From an uncultured Gammaproteobacteria bacterium (GTDB lineage: Bacteria; Pseudomonadota; Gammaproteobacteria; Pseudomonadales; Azotimanducaceae_A): a stretch of 37,677 nucleotides of DNA. A program made the position numbers and the translations under genes. Positions 23,854 to 33,335 of the stretch are shown in pieces. Below the pieces are notes generated by a model, which was not told where the DNA came from, did no database searches, and saw only the letters and a program-made list of their open reading frames with translations. The stretch's first letter is position 1; every line of letters begins with the position of its first letter. The stretch is taken from contig CAJWGQ010000007.1 of the NCBI GenBank assembly GCA_913041025.1, positions 1 through 37,677 of the forward strand, written 5' to 3'.

Positions 23854-24510
23854 ATGAGCAAGTCCAGCTCGGTTAAGGTACAGGTTTTCTCAGACATTGT
23901 TTGCCCTTGGTGCTTTATAGGCAAACGACGCTGGGACAGCGTGATTAAAGAACTGACTGAAGTTGATGTGGAACTAATCTGGCGCCCTTATCAACTCTAT
24001 CCAGGACTTCCATATGAAGGTATTGATCGCCGAGAGTATCTTCGTAGGAGGTATGGAGATTCGGCTGTTAATCGGTCAGCCCCTCGACGCATCGAGGACG
24101 AAGCGAAATCGGTTGGGATCGAATTGCGGTACGATCTAATAAGGAAAATCCCAAATACTGCCTATGCACACTACCTGCTTGAGTGGTCATTAGAATTCGG
24201 TTTACAACATGATTTAGCAGAAGCTCTATTTCAAGCTTATTTTTGTCGGGGGGTTGATGTTGGAGAAACTAGATCATTGATCAATATTTGCGAATCGGTT
24301 GGGATGATCCCAGTCGATGTCGAAGAGATTCTTCTGTCCGTCGCTGAAAATGTTGATATGTCAAAGTATTTGAATTTCGCGCAAGAACAAGACATTTTTT
24401 CTGTTCCCGGGTATCTATTTGAGAATGGGTATTTGTTGCCTGGAGCACAAACAGAGGAAACCATCAGTCAGGTTTTACGGCGAATTTCTGAGAAAATTAA
24501 GACGCAGTAG
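23854..24510 (+). CDS. DsbA-family thioredoxin-fold oxidoreductase (FrnE-like)
   Basis: This 218-residue cytoplasmic protein has no signal peptide. VQVFSDIVCPWCFIGKRRW carries the CPWC active site at residues 17-20, the mark of the FrnE/DsbA-like group. RPYQLYPGLP near 44, AHYLLEWSLEFG near 103 and SVPGYLFENGYLLPGAQ near 182 are shared with it. The last segment carries the cis-proline of the fold (Pro-Gly). FrnE-type proteins act as thiol-disulfide oxidoreductases or isomerases. The ATG has no evident ribosome binding site. Confidence 0.88.
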   Translation: MSKSSSVKVQVFSDIVCPWCFIGKRRWDSVIKELTEVDVELIWRPYQLYPGLPYEGIDRREYLRRRYGDSAVNRSAPRRIEDEAKSVGIELRYDLIRKIPNTAYAHYLLEWSLEFGLQHDLAEALFQAYFCRGVDVGETRSLINICESVGMIPVDVEEILLSVAENVDMSKYLNFAQEQDIFSVPGYLFENGYLLPGAQTEETISQVLRRISEKIKTQ

Positions 24511-24599
24511 CCGGCCTAAATCACTGGAAGTTCAAAAAATCGAATGTATCTCGCTCAAATTCAACGTTGAGGTGCTCGGCTCATATTTCGAGTAACGTG

Positions 24600-24605
24600 T
24601 ATAAT
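24600..24605 (+). promoter_or_regulatory. Candidate -10 element for nadK
   Basis: A perfect TATAAT, preceded directly by TG, lies 26 bases upstream of the nadK ATG, which would give a leader of roughly 20 bases. No good -35 is found at the usual spacing, so the assignment rests on the -10 alone. Confidence 0.35.
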
Positions 24606-24631
24606 GGTTTCACTGACAACCTCAATGCATT

Positions 24632-25525
24632 ATGAAAAAAGAATTTAATGTAGTAGCAATAGTAGCTAGGCGCTTAACAGATCGTATTCTCGAATCGATC
24701 ACAAAGATTGATTCTCTCTTGAATGAAATGGGGATCCAAACTCTTCTTGAGGAAAAGGTTCTCTCGGCTCTCAAATTAATTCGTAGTGATGGAACTGTCA
24801 CTAGAGCGCAACTAGGAGGCGTCGCGGATCTAGTGGTTGTCGTCGGTGGCGATGGTAGTATTCTGGGTGTGTCGAGAGATCTGGCTGGAAGTGGAGTGCC
24901 AGTCGTGGGGGTAAATAGGGGGAGTCTGGGGTTTCTCGCTGCGATCGCGCCGGGTGACATAGAGGAAAAGTTTGGGCAGATATTCTCTGGTGATTACTCA
25001 ATAGAAGATCATTTTCTTCTTGAGGCCCAAGTGTTTAGAGATGACGTTTTAGTATCTTCCTCAACGGCTTTGAACGATGTGGTGGTTAATCCGAGTAGCA
25101 TGTCGAGAATGATGGAATTCGATTTACTTGTTAATGATGAATTCGTTTACAACCAAAGATCCGATGGAATTATTGTGGCCAGCCCAACTGGGTCGACCGC
25201 TTACTCATTGTCTGCGGGGGGGCCAATAATGCATCCCAGATTGGATGCTCTGGTGGTGGTTCCTATGTTTCCGCACACTTTGACCTCTCGCCCGTTAGTG
25301 GTCAGTGGTGACTCGACTGTGATGGTTCGAATCATTGATGCTGCTGAGGGTGCACCGCAGTTGAGTTGTGACTCTCAAATAAATTTGCCTCTCGAAGTTG
25401 GTGATGTCGTTAAGGTTGGTAAGTCCGAGGAACCGCTTAATTTGCTTTATCCGGCCGGTCATAGCTTCTATGAATCCTGTCGCAGTAAATTGGATTGGGC
25501 CAGTAGACTGGGCGGGTCCGAATGA
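24632..25525 (+). CDS. nadK: NAD kinase
   Basis: This 297-residue protein has the GGDGS motif (72-76, Asp74 the general base), GVNRGSLGFLA near 93, ALNDVVVN near 143 and RSDGIIVASPTGSTAYSLSAGGP near 175, all diagnostic of ATP-dependent NAD kinases, which make NADP. The length matches E. coli NadK (292). The ATG has no clear ribosome binding site but a TATAAT lies shortly upstream. It converges on mocA with 22 bases between the stops and no hairpin. It is a housekeeping gene. Confidence 0.96.
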   Translation: MKKEFNVVAIVARRLTDRILESITKIDSLLNEMGIQTLLEEKVLSALKLIRSDGTVTRAQLGGVADLVVVVGGDGSILGVSRDLAGSGVPVVGVNRGSLGFLAAIAPGDIEEKFGQIFSGDYSIEDHFLLEAQVFRDDVLVSSSTALNDVVVNPSSMSRMMEFDLLVNDEFVYNQRSDGIIVASPTGSTAYSLSAGGPIMHPRLDALVVVPMFPHTLTSRPLVVSGDSTVMVRIIDAAEGAPQLSCDSQINLPLEVGDVVKVGKSEEPLNLLYPAGHSFYESCRSKLDWASRLGGSE

Positions 25526-25547
25526 CGTTTATAAAAATTCAATCAAA

Positions 25548-26135
25548 TCATCGAAGATCTGATGGCCTATCGATGTCTTTGCAAAGTCCTATGTCGTCTG
25601 AATCTAGTTGGGCCGTTTGCTGAGAGTGTGCTCGTAAAATATTCCTTGCGCCTTGATCGCCAGTGGTCTCCGCGAGTTCGTCATAAAGGGATTTGTGGAA
25701 CCCGATGGGGTGAGTTTGCCAATCAGAGTGGACTAGATGCTGTGCTCGAACAATTCTGATTTCACTAGGATTTGCATCAGCGGCCATTTGTTTAAGCTTT
25801 CGCAGCGTATTAGCTTTGACGTATGGCATATCCAGTAGTCCGATAAATGTCCAGTGCCATGGGGTATCGATTATCCCATCTGATAAAGAATGGCCCATGC
25901 CGTGCTTCGCGTTCTCGGATTTGATTAACTCGACCTTAAAGTCCTTAAGGCGATCGATCAGTCGATGATCTTCGGGCCGAATAACTACCTTTAAATGGTC
26001 AAATACTTTTGAATAGGTGAGTACGGTAGCCTCAGCAACACTGGACCCTTCAAAGTCATGGAGACGCTTGTCTGAGCCAAATCGGCGGGAATAGCCAGCT
26101 CCCAGAATCAGAGCTCCGATGATTTTATTGCTCAA
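25548..26135 (-). CDS. mocA: MocA/MobA-like molybdopterin nucleotidyltransferase
   Basis: The 195-residue protein has the nucleotidyltransferase signature ILGAGYSRRFGSDK near residues 10-23 (Lys at the end of the loop), GMGHSL near 79, and GLLDMPYVKANTL near 98 with the metal-binding Asp. HPIGF near 142 and GDQGARNIL near 158 are typical of MocA-like cytidylyltransferases for molybdenum cofactor. It makes molybdopterin cytosine dinucleotide for xanthine-dehydrogenase-type enzymes. Its start overlaps the xdhC stop as ATGA. No molybdoenzyme is encoded in the window. MobA for the guanine form is a less likely alternative. Confidence 0.85.
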   Translation of the reverse strand: MSNKIIGALILGAGYSRRFGSDKRLHDFEGSSVAEATVLTYSKVFDHLKVVIRPEDHRLIDRLKDFKVELIKSENAKHGMGHSLSDGIIDTPWHWTFIGLLDMPYVKANTLRKLKQMAADANPSEIRIVRAQHLVHSDWQTHPIGFHKSLYDELAETTGDQGARNILRAHSQQTAQLDSDDIGLCKDIDRPSDLR

Positions 26136-27133
26136 GAGGCGGTGCTGCTGCTCAATTGATTTCTGGTCAGATCACGAGTTTTTGTTTTAACGGCCGTGAT
26201 TTCTGCGAGAATCGCGATCGCTATTTCCGGGGGTGTTTTGCTTCCTATGGGTAGGCCGATCGGCGCATGAAGTTTTGATAGGCTTTCGTTTGATACGTCT
26301 AAGGCCGCCAGCCTCTCTAATCTGTTAGCGGAGGTCTTTTTTGATCCCATAGCGCCGACATAAAAAGCTTCGGTATCCAAGGCAACCATCAAACCCATAT
26401 CATCTATTCTGGGATCATGAGTCAAAGCTACGATCGCCGTGGATTCGTCATTTGCGTGCTCAAGGACTGCGTCGTCAGGCATGTCGCAGACCAGCTGAAC
26501 TCCCTGGATATTAAAATCTTCGATGAAGTCCGAGCGCGGGTCACAAACAGTAACGTGATATTCCAGTGCGAGCGCAAATTCCGCGAGGTACTTGCTTACC
26601 ATCCCTGCACCTATGATGAAAAGATGCTGCTTGGGGCCGTAGATGTGGACGAGCTTTTGATCCGACTTGTCCCATGTCAAATTTTTATAAGTCACACTCT
26701 CCTTCAGAGACATCGATGGAGAGCTTAAGTTAACCGTACGCTCGATCGTTTCCCTATTGCGAAGAGCCAGGTTTATCTGCTCAAAATGTTGGATTGTCTT
26801 TTTTGAAGGTTTGTGAGGTTCAACGACGATGTCGAGATTACCGCCGCAGGGTAAACCGAACTTCTCGGCTTCCTCGTTAGTTACGCCATATTGAAAGAAT
26901 TGTGCTTCGTTAGTTGCGAGTTGTCCTTTAATCAATTTGTCTAGAAGGTCTTCCTCAACGCAACCCCCAGAAAGAGACCCGACCAACTTTGATTCACTAT
27001 TACAGGCTAGCAAGGACCCCTTGGGCCTCGGCGAGGACCCCCAGGTTTCGATCACGGTGGCTAGCCAACATTGTTTGCCTGAATTCAGCCAGTCCACAAT
27101 TGATTGGATGACTTCTTTGTCAACGCTCTGCAT
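26132..27133 (-). CDS. xdhC: XdhC-family molybdoenzyme maturation factor
   Basis: The 333-residue protein has the N-terminal XdhC/CoxI domain with WLATVIETWGSSPRPKGS and GSLSGGCVEEDL (about residues 22-62), PCGGNLDIVVEP near 94, and a C-terminal Rossmann domain with LFIIGAGMVSKYLAEFA near 171 and YVGAMGSKK near 256. PIGLPIGSKTPPEIAIAI near 290 is the characteristic C-terminal motif. XdhC binds molybdenum cofactor and helps sulfurate and insert it into xanthine dehydrogenase-type enzymes. Translationally coupled to mocA (four-base overlap). No clear ribosome binding site precedes the ATG. The target enzyme must lie elsewhere. Confidence 0.93.
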   Translation of the reverse strand: MQSVDKEVIQSIVDWLNSGKQCWLATVIETWGSSPRPKGSLLACNSESKLVGSLSGGCVEEDLLDKLIKGQLATNEAQFFQYGVTNEEAEKFGLPCGGNLDIVVEPHKPSKKTIQHFEQINLALRNRETIERTVNLSSPSMSLKESVTYKNLTWDKSDQKLVHIYGPKQHLFIIGAGMVSKYLAEFALALEYHVTVCDPRSDFIEDFNIQGVQLVCDMPDDAVLEHANDESTAIVALTHDPRIDDMGLMVALDTEAFYVGAMGSKKTSANRLERLAALDVSNESLSKLHAPIGLPIGSKTPPEIAIAILAEITAVKTKTRDLTRNQLSSSTAS

Positions 27134-27307
27134 TTTATAGACTCATTCGAATTAACATAATGCCCTTAGGGCTCAGCGTGTTTCTAAGGTAACTTCTAAC
27201 CCTGATTATAGCTTGGTAGTCCTTTCTGTCATCCGCTAAGAATACTAGATTGATTTACTTAATCGCGGGACAATTGGGCTATCGCCAGAGAGGGTGGAGC
27301 CAATTTC

Positions 27308-29971
27308 ATGAAAGAAGGACAACCAAAACTAGTAAGGCTTGATGAGTATCAGTCTCCTGCCTTCGTAACGGATAACACCAGGCTTAAGTTCGACATAGAA
27401 GATGGTCGAACAAGAGTCAGTAGTGAACTCGATATCAGGAGAGTTCGGGGAGACTCAACAGAAATCTACCTTAATGGAGAGGAGTTAGAGTTGGTGTCCG
27501 TCTCTGTCGATGGTCGCGTGATAAGCGAGAATGAGTATTCTGTAGATGATTTTGGAATGACCATATTTGGTCTTGGTGAGGCCCACACCATTGAGATCGT
27601 TACTGAGATTGTTCCTGAACAAAATACAGCTCTCGAGGGATTGTATAAGTCCAGTGCTATGTATTGCACTCAGTGCGAGGCCGAGGGCTTTAGAAAAATA
27701 ACTTACTACCAGGACCGACCAGATATACTGTCCCGATTCACGACCACCGTGATCGCAGATGGTGAGAGATTCCCTAATCTACTTTCTAATGGAAATTTGG
27801 TTAAAGAGGAATCGTTAAATGGAGGCAGAAAATCAGCGACCTGGAGTGACCCCTTTCCCAAGCCAAGCTATTTATTTGCTCTCGTGGTCGGGAATTTGTC
27901 TGTTTTAGAGGATGTTTTCGTTACTAAGAGCGGGAGAAGAGTAAATCTAAAGATCTACTCGGAAGCTCATAATATAGAACAATGTCATTACGCGATGGAT
28001 GCATTGAAGCGTTCTATGAAATGGGACGAGGAACGATTTGGTCGGGAATATGACCTTGATATTTTTATGATCGTAGCCGTAGAAGATTTCAACATGGGTG
28101 CAATGGAAAACAAGGGCTTGAATATATTCAATACTTCTTGTGTCCTGGCCTCACCTGACACTGCTACTGATCAAGCCTATCAGAGGGTTGAGGCAGTCGT
28201 TGCTCACGAGTACTTTCACAATTGGTCTGGTAATCGAGTGACCTGTAGAGACTGGTTTCAACTCAGTTTAAAAGAAGGATTCACCGTTTATCGAGATGCC
28301 CTGTTTTCTGGTGATATGAATTCTCATGCCGTTAAGCGTATCGAAGACGTGGGGTTTTTGAGATCCATCCAGTTTGCTGAAGATGCGGGCCCGCTTTCAC
28401 ATCCCGTTCGTCCTGACTCATATATTGAAATCTCTAATTTTTACACGCCGACTATCTATGAAAAAGGCGCCGAAATAGTTCGCATGTACAACACCATGCT
28501 CGGCGGAGATAAGTTCAGGCAAGCAACGGATTTATATTTTGATCGACATGACGGTACAGCAGCCACAACTGATGATTTTGCCTTAACGATGGAAGAGGTG
28601 GGCGGTGTGGATTTGACGCAGTTTAAGCGTTGGTATCAGCAAGCCGGGACTCCTATGTTAACCATCAGCGAAAGTTTTCAGGGGGGAATATTGAGACTGG
28701 AAGTGGAGCAGTCGTGTCCTTCGACTCCCGGTCAATTGGTTAAAAAGCCATTTCACATACCGGTGGAACTTGGGCTAATAAATTCAGATGGTCAACCGTC
28801 CCTACTCGATTCGCTTGACATATTTTCAGAAGCGAAGCACGAGCTACTTAAGAATGGTCAAAGCCTACTTTTCCATTTGAAGTCGGAGAAAACGAAAATT
28901 GAGTTAGGTAATTTCAACACGAAACCTGTTGTGAGTTTTCTTAGAGAATTCACGGCGCCGGTGAAGGTTGATTATTCGAGGCCTTTGAGCGAGTTAGTTT
29001 ACCTGGCTGGACTTGATACAGATGGATTTGTGCGGTGGGACTCGCTTCAGAGTCTTTGGGTTGAGTATTTTAAAACCGATGGTGAGCTTCAGGGTGTTGA
29101 TGCGATCGATTCGATTGGAGCGATTGCAAAAGACCTGTTAGAAGAATCTCAAGAAGCGGAAGCGAAGCATTTGATGGCTTACATGCTGAAGATCCCCGAT
29201 GAGAATTATCTGTTCGAGCAATTAGAGCGTTTCGAGGTGAATCGAATAATTGAATTAAAAGAAGGGCTAATCAACCAGATTGCCAGTCGTTATTTGGATA
29301 CATGGCGTGAAATGTATAAGCGCTTTCAGTCTCGTGATGGCTTTTCTCCAATGTCAGATGCGATGGCCAATAGAGCATTGGCTAACCTGGCTTTTGAATA
29401 CGTTGCCCGAGGGATGGGTTCTGAAGAATTAGCTGATTTTGTGAAAAGCCATTATTTCAAAGCCAATAATCTAACTGATAGGAAAACTGCTTTGAATTTC
29501 GTATGTCGAGATCCGCGACTGAGTTTACAAGTTCGGGAAGAAGTTCTGGAGGATTTTTATGAGAGGTGGAATTCTGAGGCCTTGGTACTGGATCTATGGT
29601 TCAGTGTTCAGGCTCAAAGTCCTTTAACATCAATCGAAGAGCTCAAAAAGCTAGAGTCGCACCCGATGTTTGACAGGAAAAATCCAAATCGGGTGCGTTC
29701 TGTGTTTTCTTCCTTTGGAATGGGGAATCATTTCAGATTCCATGCGACAGACGGGTCGGGTTACGAATATTTGGCGAATGCGGTCAGTAGTCTCGACGAA
29801 TCGAATCCCCAGCTGGCAGCCAGATTGGCGGGACCACTGACTCGCTGGGGGCGTTATGATACAAATCGACAAAGACTTATGATTGGAGCCTTAAAAAACA
29901 TGGCTTCATCGGAGGGTATATCAAAGGATTTGTACGAGATCGTCTCTAAAAGTTTAGATACGCTTCCTTAG
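27308..29971 (+). CDS. pepN: Aminopeptidase N (M1 family)
   Basis: This 887-residue protein is near the E. coli PepN length (870). The exopeptidase motif GAMEN is at 264-268 and the zinc motif HEYFH at 300-304 with the third ligand Glu323 in LSLKEG; the stretch HEYFHNWSGNRVTCRDW is almost invariant in PepN. There is no signal peptide, so it is cytoplasmic. The N-terminal beta domain, the catalytic domain (about 190-440) and a long helical C-terminal domain are all present, so the gene looks intact. It removes N-terminal residues during peptide recycling. GTGGAG lies eight bases before the ATG. Its stop interleaves with that of batD. Confidence 0.96.
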   Translation: MKEGQPKLVRLDEYQSPAFVTDNTRLKFDIEDGRTRVSSELDIRRVRGDSTEIYLNGEELELVSVSVDGRVISENEYSVDDFGMTIFGLGEAHTIEIVTEIVPEQNTALEGLYKSSAMYCTQCEAEGFRKITYYQDRPDILSRFTTTVIADGERFPNLLSNGNLVKEESLNGGRKSATWSDPFPKPSYLFALVVGNLSVLEDVFVTKSGRRVNLKIYSEAHNIEQCHYAMDALKRSMKWDEERFGREYDLDIFMIVAVEDFNMGAMENKGLNIFNTSCVLASPDTATDQAYQRVEAVVAHEYFHNWSGNRVTCRDWFQLSLKEGFTVYRDALFSGDMNSHAVKRIEDVGFLRSIQFAEDAGPLSHPVRPDSYIEISNFYTPTIYEKGAEIVRMYNTMLGGDKFRQATDLYFDRHDGTAATTDDFALTMEEVGGVDLTQFKRWYQQAGTPMLTISESFQGGILRLEVEQSCPSTPGQLVKKPFHIPVELGLINSDGQPSLLDSLDIFSEAKHELLKNGQSLLFHLKSEKTKIELGNFNTKPVVSFLREFTAPVKVDYSRPLSELVYLAGLDTDGFVRWDSLQSLWVEYFKTDGELQGVDAIDSIGAIAKDLLEESQEAEAKHLMAYMLKIPDENYLFEQLERFEVNRIIELKEGLINQIASRYLDTWREMYKRFQSRDGFSPMSDAMANRALANLAFEYVARGMGSEELADFVKSHYFKANNLTDRKTALNFVCRDPRLSLQVREEVLEDFYERWNSEALVLDLWFSVQAQSPLTSIEELKKLESHPMFDRKNPNRVRSVFSSFGMGNHFRFHATDGSGYEYLANAVSSLDESNPQLAARLAGPLTRWGRYDTNRQRLMIGALKNMASSEGISKDLYEIVSKSLDTLP

Positions 29972-31599
29972 TTACTATATAGAGAAGGCAGCTGGTAGCT
30001 ATTTCCCTGCTTCTCAAGTTTTTCTGTCTCTTTCATTCTATCGACCAATTGAGTGAGGGTTGCTTGATCGTTTTCACTGAGCATTTCTAAAGGGTTCTGG
30101 GGATAAAGATAATTATTTAGAATTTCTAGTATCTCATCGGCCTTTGCTCGTTGTGTTTTATTTTCTAGATTGATCGCTTTTAAAGCTATTTTGACCTCTC
30201 TAGCTGAGCCTCTTCTGATAGCTTTTTTTATCAGCTGGTAGGGCTTTCTTTGAAGGTTATAGGTTATTTTGAAAACAAATTGACCGATTAGATAAAGGCT
30301 AACTAGACTTAATATGATTGCCAAAGATTCTTTCCAGTAGAAATTGATCAAACTCGATTGTTCAGTGTTTTCTGCGATGACCTTGGGTTCGGATATACTG
30401 ACTTCGGGCTCTACATCTCTGATTTTTCGTTGCTCCTCATATTCTCGATAGATGGTGGAACCTGTTGCGCTAACTTGTGAGTCGGCTAAAACCGATACGC
30501 GAAGTTCGTTGGAGACGGTATCCCACCAGGTTATGCTGGTTTTGCCTAGAGATAGTTGGCCTGCCTGGAGAGGAACGATTGACGAAGATTCTGTTCTAAA
30601 TCCGATAACGGAATCACCAGATGTGTCGTCTTCGATGGAAGGGGCAGCGGGATAAATACTAAAGAGTTTCTCTGATGGTTGGGCGTTTAAACTAGGCAAA
30701 ATTGAGCCCGTATTCCCATCGATACGGACCTCGATTTTTCTTTGTAAGGTATCCCCTACGTTTGCTTTTTTGGTCCCTGGTTCTAAAACCTGACTGAGTA
30801 TTACGGCTTGCGCTGGAAGCCAAGGCGCCTCTTCAGGGTATACCCCAGGTACAGGCATGACCTTTACTTGGAGGCTGGCTGTGCTCACGCGAACGCCCTT
30901 ACGGGAAACTCTTCCGCGCTCAATTAATCGTACGCTGGCAGTGATGTCTATCGCAGGGATTTTGAGCTTCCCGCTCATTTCAGGGAAAATAGCAAACCGT
31001 TGTTCAACGACGCCATATTTCTTTCCGTTTCTCTCCGTGGTGCCAGATCTTGTCTCTCCCAATACTAAAACCAGAGCATTAGCTATTTTTGGAGGACCCG
31101 GTATTTCGTTATAGAGTTGAACCCCGTTGGAGTAGACGAGTCGCCGCGTAAATAGTAATTGTTCTTGTACGTAAACGCTTTCCTTCGATGTTTCTACCTC
31201 AAAGAAAACTAGCTGATCGATTTCGTTCCTCAGTGATTGGCTAATGGGTGTCACTTGCAATGTGAGTGGCAGTGAACTCTCATTTCCTATTGTTAAGCTT
31301 GGGATGGTTAAAATGCCGGCTACTCTAGGTTTTAAGGTGATCTGATAGTCGACCCAGCTTTGTTCGTTGCCATTGATGTACTGATATTGGCTACTGGTGT
31401 TTGTATTTAATACCTGAAAATCTTTCTCTAGTTCAGAAAGATCAAGTTCTTCCACCGACCTAGTACCATTAGCTCTTATTGTGAGCTGAACTGATTCCAA
31501 TTCATCGATATTCGATCTGGACAGGCGTGTTGAAAGCTCGGCGTTGCTTATTTCGCTCCAGATTAAAAGGCTCAGTAGTAGAAGTATTTTTCTTACCAT
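29968..31599 (-). CDS. batD: BatD-like membrane-anchored protein
   Basis: The 543-residue protein starts with a signal peptide (ILLLLSLLIWSEISNAEL) and continues with repeated beta-rich domains: VQLTIRANGTRSVEELDLSELEKDFQVLNTNTSSQY is the classic BatD opening (quoted pieces: residues 26-60). A single membrane helix lies near 415-440, followed by a charged cytoplasmic tail. BatD proteins occur with MoxR and VWA proteins in the Bat operon, linked to oxygen or stress tolerance and envelope integrity, but their molecular role is unknown. It is the last gene of a six-gene run and overlaps batB by seven bases. Confidence 0.88.
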   Translation of the reverse strand: MVRKILLLLSLLIWSEISNAELSTRLSRSNIDELESVQLTIRANGTRSVEELDLSELEKDFQVLNTNTSSQYQYINGNEQSWVDYQITLKPRVAGILTIPSLTIGNESSLPLTLQVTPISQSLRNEIDQLVFFEVETSKESVYVQEQLLFTRRLVYSNGVQLYNEIPGPPKIANALVLVLGETRSGTTERNGKKYGVVEQRFAIFPEMSGKLKIPAIDITASVRLIERGRVSRKGVRVSTASLQVKVMPVPGVYPEEAPWLPAQAVILSQVLEPGTKKANVGDTLQRKIEVRIDGNTGSILPSLNAQPSEKLFSIYPAAPSIEDDTSGDSVIGFRTESSSIVPLQAGQLSLGKTSITWWDTVSNELRVSVLADSQVSATGSTIYREYEEQRKIRDVEPEVSISEPKVIAENTEQSSLINFYWKESLAIILSLVSLYLIGQFVFKITYNLQRKPYQLIKKAIRRGSAREVKIALKAINLENKTQRAKADEILEILNNYLYPQNPLEMLSENDQATLTQLVDRMKETEKLEKQGNSYQLPSLYSN

Positions 31600-33335
31600 A
31601 CTTTGTCGCCCTGTCGATTTTCATACTCCCCTCGACGTAAACGTTGTTTTGTTTCATGTTGGAATTTACGTCGTATCAAGCCGCCTGGATCATCAGGAAC
31701 CCTGCGTAGCCATTGAGCCAGTGCTTGTTTTTTCTCATCTCTTGTTGATTCATCATCTTCTTGTTGTTGGGGTTCGGTTCCTTGTTCTGAGCTTTTGTTT
31801 TCTGCTTCTTTCTGTTCCTCTTTCGATTGATTTTCATCTCCCGATTGGTTTTCCTCTTGGTTTTTCTCTTGCTGCTCATCACTCGAAGAGCTTTGTGAGT
31901 CATTAGACGATTCGCTCTGCTGATCTTGCTGGTTTTGACCATCCTGATCATTGGATTGCTGTTTTTCTTCTAGCAGCTTTTCTACCAGTGCTTTGTTAAA
32001 AAGCGTGTCGGGATCGTTTGGTTGTGAAATGAGGGCCTGTTCATAACTGGCGATAGACTCTTCATATTGTCCGATCCTGGCTAACGCATTTCCCTGATTG
32101 TAGAGTCCGTCTGAGGTTTTGTTTTTCCGAAATCCATTGAGTGAGTTTTCGTATTCGCCGCTTCGATAGTTAGCCACACTTTCCCATTGTTCATCCTTGA
32201 ACAGGGCGGCCGCTTTTTCAGGTTCACCTTGTCGGAGCGCTTTTAGAGCGATTTGGTCATCTCGTAACCAAATCGATTCCCAAAAATTTGTCAAAGAGGA
32301 GGCTTGAATCGATCCAGTAGGTATCACCAAGCACAAGGCTAGAGATACAAAAACGCCTTTTCTGAAACCGGCAAGAAGCAAAGGCAGGAGAATGATTGCT
32401 GCCCAGTATCCTTGATCTATCCAGGTGTCGAATTTGCGCTCAACCTCGATACTTTTGTCCTCACTAGGCAACTTTGTTGAAAGTAAATAATTGATATCCT
32501 GGTTTCCGAGGTTAACGGTCTGATAATAACCATAAGAGATGTCGGCTACCTGTTGAAGCCGTTCCTCATCTAACAACGCGACGACACGATTTCCTTCCTG
32601 TGTTTGTAAGAACCGACCCGGCTGGCGCAAACGATCTAGGGGAATCGGTGCTCCCTGTGCTGTACCAATACCTAATATAGAAATAGGGAACGAGATATTT
32701 CGATGTCTTGTTACACTGCTGATATCGTCTATACCATCGGTGATCAACAGTATCCTTCCCTGCAGGATGCCCGCATTTTCAAAGAGTTCGGAAGCTATTT
32801 CTAACGCGTGATTTGGATTGCTTCCAAACACGGGCATCATTTCAGGGCTTAGTGAGAACAGTAGGTTTTCAATGGTTTTTGTATCATCTGTTAGAGGTAC
32901 TACTGCATGGCCATCTCCAGCGTAGGCGACCAGCGCCGTCACGCCCTCTTTCCGAGCCCTTAATATGTCTGCAATTTTTTGGCGGGCTCGTTCAACCCGA
33001 GATGGCTTTACATCATCCGCAAACATGGAAAGAGATAGATCAAGCAATATGATCAACGTATCTTGTTTCTGTTCGACTTCCTGGGGCAGCTTCTGCCAGG
33101 CGGGGCCTGATAGGCCTATTGTGACGAGTATCAAGGCTCCAACGACTAAACTTGAGAACCAACGTTTTGTCTTGGAAACACCTTCTTCCAGTAAGACTTT
33201 TAACAAATCTCCTGATATCGCTGAGGTCCATTTGCTTTGGCCTGAATTTCTCCTTGACCACAAAATTGCTATTGCAACGACTGGTAATAGAGCAAGTAGC
33301 CACCAGGGTCTGATTAGGTGGAAATATTCAAGCAT
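31593..33335 (-). CDS. batB: BatB-like VWA protein fused to a BatC-like TPR region
   Basis: This 580-residue protein has membrane helices at about 10-25 and 60-77, a VWA domain with the metal-site DLSLS at 99-103 and SRVERARQKI after it, and further helices near 300-330. TPR-like repeats follow (about 365-435: YNQGNALARIGQYEES), then a Gln/Glu/Ser/Asp-rich disordered stretch (about 440-540) and a C-terminal RVPDDPGGLIRRKF block. That last block and the TPR are what BatC contributes when it is a separate gene. It overlaps batA by eight bases and batD by seven. Its acidic tail is low complexity, so exact domain limits are uncertain. Confidence 0.87.
   Translation of the reverse strand: MLEYFHLIRPWWLLALLPVVAIAILWSRRNSGQSKWTSAISGDLLKVLLEEGVSKTKRWFSSLVVGALILVTIGLSGPAWQKLPQEVEQKQDTLIILLDLSLSMFADDVKPSRVERARQKIADILRARKEGVTALVAYAGDGHAVVPLTDDTKTIENLLFSLSPEMMPVFGSNPNHALEIASELFENAGILQGRILLITDGIDDISSVTRHRNISFPISILGIGTAQGAPIPLDRLRQPGRFLQTQEGNRVVALLDEERLQQVADISYGYYQTVNLGNQDINYLLSTKLPSEDKSIEVERKFDTWIDQGYWAAIILLPLLLAGFRKGVFVSLALCLVIPTGSIQASSLTNFWESIWLRDDQIALKALRQGEPEKAAALFKDEQWESVANYRSGEYENSLNGFRKNKTSDGLYNQGNALARIGQYEESIASYEQALISQPNDPDTLFNKALVEKLLEEKQQSNDQDGQNQQDQQSESSNDSQSSSSDEQQEKNQEENQSGDENQSKEEQKEAENKSSEQGTEPQQQEDDESTRDEKKQALAQWLRRVPDDPGGLIRRKFQHETKQRLRRGEYENRQGDKVW

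Noticed and set aside
27162..27172. A short inverted repeat GCCCT-T-AGGGC between xdhC and pepN
   Set aside because: Five-base arms are common by chance. It has no T tract and no clear promoter relation.
31676..31951. A 91-codon minus-strand frame extremely rich in Lys, Arg, Asn and Gln
   Set aside because: It is the shifted frame of the Gln/Glu/Ser-rich tail of the BatB-like protein. Its apparent RNA-binding character comes from repetitive codons.
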